NCBI GenBank assembly: GCA_017445475.1
Contig: JAFSUB010000013.1
Coordinates: 22,660 to 86,659, forward strand
Source of the DNA: Alphaproteobacteria bacterium
GTDB lineage: Bacteria > Pseudomonadota > Alphaproteobacteria > RF32 > CAG-239
Length of the DNA stretch: 64,000 nucleotides
Direction of reading: 5' to 3'
Of this stretch, positions 59,992-64,000 are shown piece after piece. The translations under genes and the position numbers were made by a program. The notes under the pieces were generated by a model that was given only the letters and a program-made list of their open reading frames with translations, made no database searches and was not told where the DNA came from. How positions within the stretch are numbered: the first letter of the stretch is position 1; each line of letters opens with the position of its first letter.

Positions 59992-61695
59992 GTGGTGCAG
60001 GACAAAGAAGAACAATACATCGTTTTGGCGCGAAAATATCGCCCGCAGGTTTTTGAAGACCTGCTCGGACAAGATGCACTTGTGCAAACGCTTAAAAATG
60101 CAATTGAAAACAACAGGCTTCATCACGCTTACATTTTAACGGGAATCAGAGGTGTCGGCAAAACCACAACCGCACGTCTTATTGCGCGCGCACTCAACTG
60201 CACGGGGCTTGACGGCAAAAGCGGCCCCACGATTCACCCCTGCGGCGCTTGCGAAAATTGTCAGGCGATTGCAAGCGGCCGCCACATCGATGTTTTAGAG
60301 CTTGATGCCGCATCAAGAACAGGTGTCGATGACATCAGAGAATTGCTTGCAAGCGTCCAATATAAACCAACCAATGCGCGCTACAAAATTTACATCATTG
60401 ATGAGGTTCATATGCTCTCCAAAGGCGCATTCAATGCCCTTTTGAAAACGCTTGAAGAGCCGCCCGCGCATGTCAAATTTATTTTTGCGACAACGGAAAT
60501 TCGCAAAGTTCCGGTTACGATTTTGTCGCGTTGTCAGCGGTTTGATTTACAAAGACTAACCATCGAAACACTGCTTGAATTGTTTGCAAAAATTTTGAAA
60601 GCGGAAAACATTGAGGCCGATGCCGAAGCGCTTGAAATGGTTGCCAAAGCCGCCGACGGGTCGGCAAGAGACGGGCTTTCAATGTTAGATCAGGCCATTG
60701 TTTTGGGCGGCGGCAAAATCAAACATGAAACCGTTGTGCAAATGATCGGCCTTGCCGATAGAAACAAAACGCTCGCTCTTTTTGAAAATCTGCTTGAAGG
60801 CAACGTTCAAAAAGTTCTTGAAAACGTGCATGACCAATATCATCACGGTGCAGATCCCGTTGCCGTTTTGAAAGATTTGATTGACATCACACACATGCTC
60901 ACCAAAGCAAAAATTGTGCCTTCAACCCTAAAAGAGGCAATGATGGGTGAAAATGAGCGTGTTTTAAGCGAAAAACTGGCCTCATCAACATCAATTGCCA
61001 TTTTATCGAAAGTTTGGCAGATGATGGTAAAAGGCCTAAGCGAAATTCAAATCGCGCCATACATAAATGATGCTTTGGATATGGTTCTGGTGCGTATTGC
61101 ATACAGCGCCGAATTGCCGACACCGTTGCAGCTTTTGGAAGAAGTAAAAAAAAAATCGGTTGAACTGACGCCAAGCACCACGCAACAAAGCGCTCCCGTT
61201 CAAAAAACGCCTGCATTTTCCGATGCACCTGTGGTGCGCCCCGTTTCTAAAGAGTCCGTTCAAGAGGGCGTCAAATTTGAAAAAATCGAAGATTTCACGG
61301 CTTATCTTGAAAACCATAAAAAGCTGATTTTGCTTTATGCGTTAAAAAACGATGTTTGCATTGAACAGTTTGAAAACGGCCGTATGACAATAAGTCTCAA
61401 ACAAACGGCAACGCCCGATTTGGTCGGAAACATAAAAAAAGCCTTAAAAGATGCAACAAACGTTTCGTGGGTTGTTGAAACGCGTTTTAACGAGGTTGGA
61501 GAAACCCTTGCCGACATTGAAAAAGCACAAAAAGATGAAGACACCAGACAAATTTCGCAATATCCCTTGGTTCGCGCAGTTTTAGATGAATTTAAAGGGG
61601 CAAAGTTTGACACGCTCTTGCGTGTTGATAGCAGCGCAAAATCGGTTAACACCGACGAGCAGGAACAAATCAACAATTTTGAGGAGGAAGACTAG
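59992..61695 (+). CDS. dnaX: DNA polymerase III subunits gamma and tau
   Basis: 567 residues from a GTG at 59992 (a second GTG follows directly). Clamp-loader ATPase: ARKYRPQVFEDLLGQ, Walker A GIRGVGKTTTARLIA, the zinc site with HPCGACENCQAI, Walker B IYIIDEVHMLS, sensor TTEIRKVPVTILSRCQRF. The collar domain ends near residue 375. An A10 run follows at codons 385-388. The remaining 180 residues are the tau-specific part that would contact DnaB and polymerase, with KIEDFTAYLENHKKLILLY typical of its alphaproteobacterial form. Leads an operon with ybaB and recR. Confidence 0.95.
   Translation: MVQDKEEQYIVLARKYRPQVFEDLLGQDALVQTLKNAIENNRLHHAYILTGIRGVGKTTTARLIARALNCTGLDGKSGPTIHPCGACENCQAIASGRHIDVLELDAASRTGVDDIRELLASVQYKPTNARYKIYIIDEVHMLSKGAFNALLKTLEEPPAHVKFIFATTEIRKVPVTILSRCQRFDLQRLTIETLLELFAKILKAENIEADAEALEMVAKAADGSARDGLSMLDQAIVLGGGKIKHETVVQMIGLADRNKTLALFENLLEGNVQKVLENVHDQYHHGADPVAVLKDLIDITHMLTKAKIVPSTLKEAMMGENERVLSEKLASSTSIAILSKVWQMMVKGLSEIQIAPYINDALDMVLVRIAYSAELPTPLQLLEEVKKKSVELTPSTTQQSAPVQKTPAFSDAPVVRPVSKESVQEGVKFEKIEDFTAYLENHKKLILLYALKNDVCIEQFENGRMTISLKQTATPDLVGNIKKALKDATNVSWVVETRFNEVGETLADIEKAQKDEDTRQISQYPLVRAVLDEFKGAKFDTLLRVDSSAKSVNTDEQEQINNFEEED
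61146..61163 (+). promoter_or_regulatory. Possible slippage site of dnaX (A10 followed by a -1 stop)
   Basis: GTA AAA AAA AAA TCG in frame. A -1 shift, or one extra A in the transcript, reads AAA ATC GGT TGA and stops at 61161-61163, giving a product of about 390 residues, right after the collar domain. E. coli and Thermus make gamma this way. GGAAGAAG lies just upstream, weakly similar to a stimulating anti-SD site. Confidence 0.5.
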
Positions 61696-61698
61696 AAA

Positions 61699-62019
61699 AT
61701 GTTTAATATTCAGGGCTTAATGAAGCAAGCACAAATGATGCAAAAACGTATGAAAGAAACGCAGGACAAACTCGCCCTTGAAGTGCGCGAAGGCACATCG
61801 GGCGGCGGGCTGGTTAAAGTTGTGTTAAACGGTAAAAACGAAATGAAACAAATTTCAATTTCCCCTGAGATTGTGAATAAAGACGAAATTGATGTTTTGG
61901 AAGACATGGTGATGGCCGCCTATAATGACGCCCATCAAAAAATAAACGTCATGCAGGAAGAAGGCATGAAAGAGGCCACAGGCGGGGCCGATTTCGGTGG
62001 TTTAAGAATTCCGTTTTAG
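61699..62019 (+). CDS. ybaB: Nucleoid-associated protein YbaB/EbfC
   Basis: 106 residues: FNIQGLMKQAQMMQKRMKETQ helix, then GLVKVVLNGKNEMKQISISPEI and DMVMAAYNDAHQKIN, all of the YbaB family. Tweezer-like dimer that binds DNA. 3 nt after dnaX and 9 nt before recR. Confidence 0.95.
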   Translation: MFNIQGLMKQAQMMQKRMKETQDKLALEVREGTSGGGLVKVVLNGKNEMKQISISPEIVNKDEIDVLEDMVMAAYNDAHQKINVMQEEGMKEATGGADFGGLRIPF

Positions 62020-62028
62020 GGCAAAAAA

Positions 62029-62622
62029 GTGGCAAAATCAGACATTGACATTTTAATTAAGCTCATTGCAAAACTTCCCGCTCTCGGCACACGGTCGGCA
62101 CGGCGCATTGTTTTATATCTTTTAAAAAACAAGCAATCGAATTTAAAACCGTTGATTGAGGCTCTGCAAAACATAGAGCAAAACATCAAAACCTGCCCCG
62201 TGTGCGGCAATTTCGACACAACCGAAACTTGTGCGATATGCGCCGACACCGCACGCGATGACAAAACGCTTTGCATTGTTCAAGACGTCACAGACTTATG
62301 GGCGATGGAGCGTTCCGGTTTTTATAAAGGAAAATATCATGTTTTAGGTGGTGTTTTGTCGGCCATAGACGGTGTTTTGCCCGAAGATTTAAACATTTCC
62401 GCCCTCATAGAGCGGCTTGAAAAAGGTGCTGTGCGCGAGGTTATTTTGGCGCTTCCGTCAACCGTTGACGGACAAATTACAACGCAATATATTGTCGGAA
62501 AACTCAAGCAATTTGACGTCAAAATTTCAACGCTTGCGTTGGGTTTACCCGTAGGCGCAGAACTTGACTATATGGACGACGGAACAATTGAGCTTGCGCT
62601 TCAAGCACGAAAGGTGATTTAA
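62029..62622 (+). CDS. recR: Recombination mediator RecR
   Basis: 197 residues from a GTG. Helix-hairpin-helix with LIAKLPALGTRSARRIVLYLL, a zinc finger (CPVCGNFDTTETCAIC), Toprim-type LCIVQDVTDLWAMERSG and a Walker-B-like C-terminus ending YMDDGTIELALQARK. Works in the RecF(O)R pathway. Confidence 0.95.
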   Translation: MAKSDIDILIKLIAKLPALGTRSARRIVLYLLKNKQSNLKPLIEALQNIEQNIKTCPVCGNFDTTETCAICADTARDDKTLCIVQDVTDLWAMERSGFYKGKYHVLGGVLSAIDGVLPEDLNISALIERLEKGAVREVILALPSTVDGQITTQYIVGKLKQFDVKISTLALGLPVGAELDYMDDGTIELALQARKVI

Positions 62623-62625
62623 AAA

Positions 62626-63576
62626 ATGAATTTTGATTTCTTAACTTCCACACACGCGGTCTTATCGCAAAATATGATGTGGACAATTTTCGGCTTTGCG
62701 GTTGTTGTTCTTTTAGTGCTTGATTTATGCGTCTTCAATCGCAAAAACGAAGAACCTCACTTTTGGCACACGTTCTGGATATGCGTTTTTTACATCGTGA
62801 TTGCCATTATTTTCGGCTTTTTTGTAATGTATGAAGAGGGCACGGATAAGGGTATGCTTTATTTCACGGGTTACCTTCTGGAAAAAAGCCTATCGCTTGA
62901 CAACATTTTTGTGATGTCGGTCATTTTTTCAGCCATCGGCGTGCCGGCAAAATATCAGCACCGTGTTTTGTTTTGGGGAATTTTGGGTGCGCTTGTCATG
63001 CGCGGTGTCATGATTTTCTTGGGCGAAGCTCTTATCTCCCGCTTTCATTGGGTTCTTTATGTTTTTTCCGTTTTTTTGGTTTACACCGGCGCCCACATGC
63101 TTTTTCAAAAAGATGAGGAAAAGCCTTTCAAAGAAAGCGGAGTTTATAAAACGCTGTCAAAAATCTTTCACGTAACGCCTCACATCCGCGGCGAACATTT
63201 TTGGGTTAAAGAAAATGCAAAATGGCACATCACACCGCTTTTCTTTGCGCTGATTATCATTGAAACAATGGATGTTATTTTTGCGTTTGACAGCATTCCC
63301 GCAATTTTTCTGATAACGCAAGATGTTTTCATTGTTTACACTTCAAACATTTTTGCCATTTTGGGGTTAAGGGCGCTTTATTTTCTGCTGGCCGCAATTG
63401 TGAATAAGTTTATATATTTAAAACCGGCGCTGTCGATTATCTTGATTTTCATCGGGCTTAAGATTTTTGCACCGCATTTTGGCTTTGAAATTCAAACATG
63501 GCAATCTTTAAGCTTTACGATGCTGATGCTCACGGGCGGCATTTTGCTTTCCGTTTTCAAACAAAAACCGGCATAA
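62626..63576 (+). CDS. TerC-family integral membrane protein
   Basis: 316 residues with about nine membrane helices. Diagnostic sequences: LLVLDLCVFNRKNE, the conserved EKSLSLDNIFVMSVIF, and ETMDVIFAFDSIPAIFLITQD, containing the buried acidic residues thought to bind metal. Families of this type (TerC, Alx, MeeF/MeeY) are linked to tellurite resistance or Mn2+ export. Manganese export is a reasonable guess. 3 nt after recR, so probably the last gene of the dnaX operon. Confidence 0.9.
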   Translation: MNFDFLTSTHAVLSQNMMWTIFGFAVVVLLVLDLCVFNRKNEEPHFWHTFWICVFYIVIAIIFGFFVMYEEGTDKGMLYFTGYLLEKSLSLDNIFVMSVIFSAIGVPAKYQHRVLFWGILGALVMRGVMIFLGEALISRFHWVLYVFSVFLVYTGAHMLFQKDEEKPFKESGVYKTLSKIFHVTPHIRGEHFWVKENAKWHITPLFFALIIIETMDVIFAFDSIPAIFLITQDVFIVYTSNIFAILGLRALYFLLAAIVNKFIYLKPALSIILIFIGLKIFAPHFGFEIQTWQSLSFTMLMLTGGILLSVFKQKPA

Positions 63577-63607
63577 TACTTTTTATATAAAATAAACGTC
63601 GTGCCTG

Positions 63608-63626
63608 TTTTGGCGTTCCGCCAAAA
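63608..63626. other. Perfect hairpin downstream of terC
   Basis: TTTTGGCG and CGCCAAAA pair around TTC, an 8-bp stem with no T run on either side. Possibly an mRNA 3' hairpin. Confidence 0.5.
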
Positions 63627-63641
63627 TTAAAGGTATCTTTG

Positions 63642-63685
63642 AAAAAAGGCAGAGAATGAGCCAAATAATAAGAACGCCTTTTTTT
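63642..63685 (+). terminator. Possible terminator of the dnaX-ybaB-recR-terC operon
   Basis: AAAAAAGGC (63642-63650) pairs with GCCTTTTTT (63676-63684), with a long 25-nt loop; the T run makes a terminator plausible. Confidence 0.45.
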
Positions 63686-63720
63686 CTTAAAAGTTTGATA
63701 TTTGAGGCGAATAATAAAAG

Positions 63721-63779
63721 ATTTTCCCGCCTGCGACAGGAGTGTACATAAACGTACATGACTTAGCAGACGGGAAAAT
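63721..63779 (-). terminator. Large hairpin downstream of tuf
   Basis: ATTTTCCCG (63721-63729) pairs with CGGGAAAAT (63771-63779), and the stem continues into CCTGC and GCAGA. Two small inner hairpins are possible (CCTG...CAGG and TGTAC...GTACA). On the minus strand CTTTTATTATT follows. It lies 31 nt past the tuf stop. Confidence 0.6.
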
Positions 63780-63810
63780 TTTTGTATTTAGTCGCCCAAA
63801 GAGCGAACTT

Positions 63811-64000
63811 TTACTTTAAGATTTTTGAGACGACACCGGCACCAACCGTATGTCCCCCCTCACGAATAGCAAAGCGCAAGCCTTCGTTCATCGCAATCGG
63901 GTGAATAAGTTTTGCCGTCATCGTTACGTTGTCGCCGGGCATAACCATTTCCGTGCCCGCCGGCAATTCAATCGAACCCGTAACGTCTGTCGTTCTGAAA
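63811..64000 (-). CDS. tuf: Elongation factor Tu (partial, C-terminal 62 codons)
   Basis: Translating inward from the right edge gives [20 protein letters not shown], then [40 protein letters not shown] and LK, stop at 63811-63813. This is the end of EF-Tu domain 3. The 5' part lies outside the window. Confidence 0.97.
   Translation of the reverse strand, partial: FRTTDVTGSIELPAGTEMVMPGDNVTMTAKLIHPIAMNEGLRFAIREGGHTVGAGVVSKILK

Overview
The window looks like chromosomal DNA of an AT-leaning alphaproteobacterium. Three signs point there: a GTTC-N7-GTTC SOS box on the lexA promoter, the typical neighbour sets (ffs-dnaX-ybaB-recR; rpsP-rimM-trmD-rplS beside ffh; a SPOR protein, nagZ and a TatA-like gene in a row; yraN-rsmI divergent from an LpoA-like lipoprotein), and dispersed palindromic repeats like those of Rickettsiales and relatives. 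A single-chain pyruvate:ferredoxin oxidoreductase beside glycolytic fba suggests anaerobic or microaerobic metabolism, possibly host- or gut-associated; that last step is inference.

Region 1 (1-20.7 kb, all minus strand) is a type IV secretion locus in VirB order: four VirB2-like pilin genes (two are a recent segmental duplication), VirB3, VirB4, four secreted coiled-coil proteins in the VirB5 position, a VirB8, a 59-residue VirB7-like lipoprotein, a second VirB8, a VirB9 carrying a C-terminal SPOR domain, and a VirB10/DotG-like protein whose periplasmic part is an Ig-like domain followed by about fifty 17-residue repeats. That gene runs off the left edge. No recognisable VirB6, VirB11 or coupling protein is in the window. 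The combination is the most unusual system here. The pilin end is rich in palindromic repeats, has a C11 tract upstream, and abuts tRNA-Leu(CAG).

Region 2 (21-45.6 kb) is core genome: a periplasmic protein of unknown function, TatA-like/nagZ/SPOR, xth, an S41 peptidase, rnd, a degenerate response regulator, lexA, glmM, an outer-membrane barrel, rnpB, lpxC, bamD, recN, a YmdB-type phosphoesterase, parE, an unknown gene, nifJ (PFOR), rplS, trmD, rimM, rpsP and ffh.

Region 3 (45.7-55.3 kb) is more accessory: a zincin-like protein, tRNA-Val(UAC), an AmpD-type amidase, ettA, a periplasmic protein of unknown function, and rpmJ. A 1.8-kb segment carrying a Ppx/GppA-like gene sits next to rpmJ, bounded by direct repeats of the rpmJ 3' end and its terminator. 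A GNAT protein, two LysR-type proteins, a small ORF and an XRE regulator follow.

Region 4 (55.4-64 kb) is core again: greA, fba, yraN, rsmI, an LpoA-like lipoprotein, the 4.5S RNA gene, dnaX (with an A10 run placed to produce a gamma-length product), ybaB, recR, a TerC-family gene and the 3' end of tuf.
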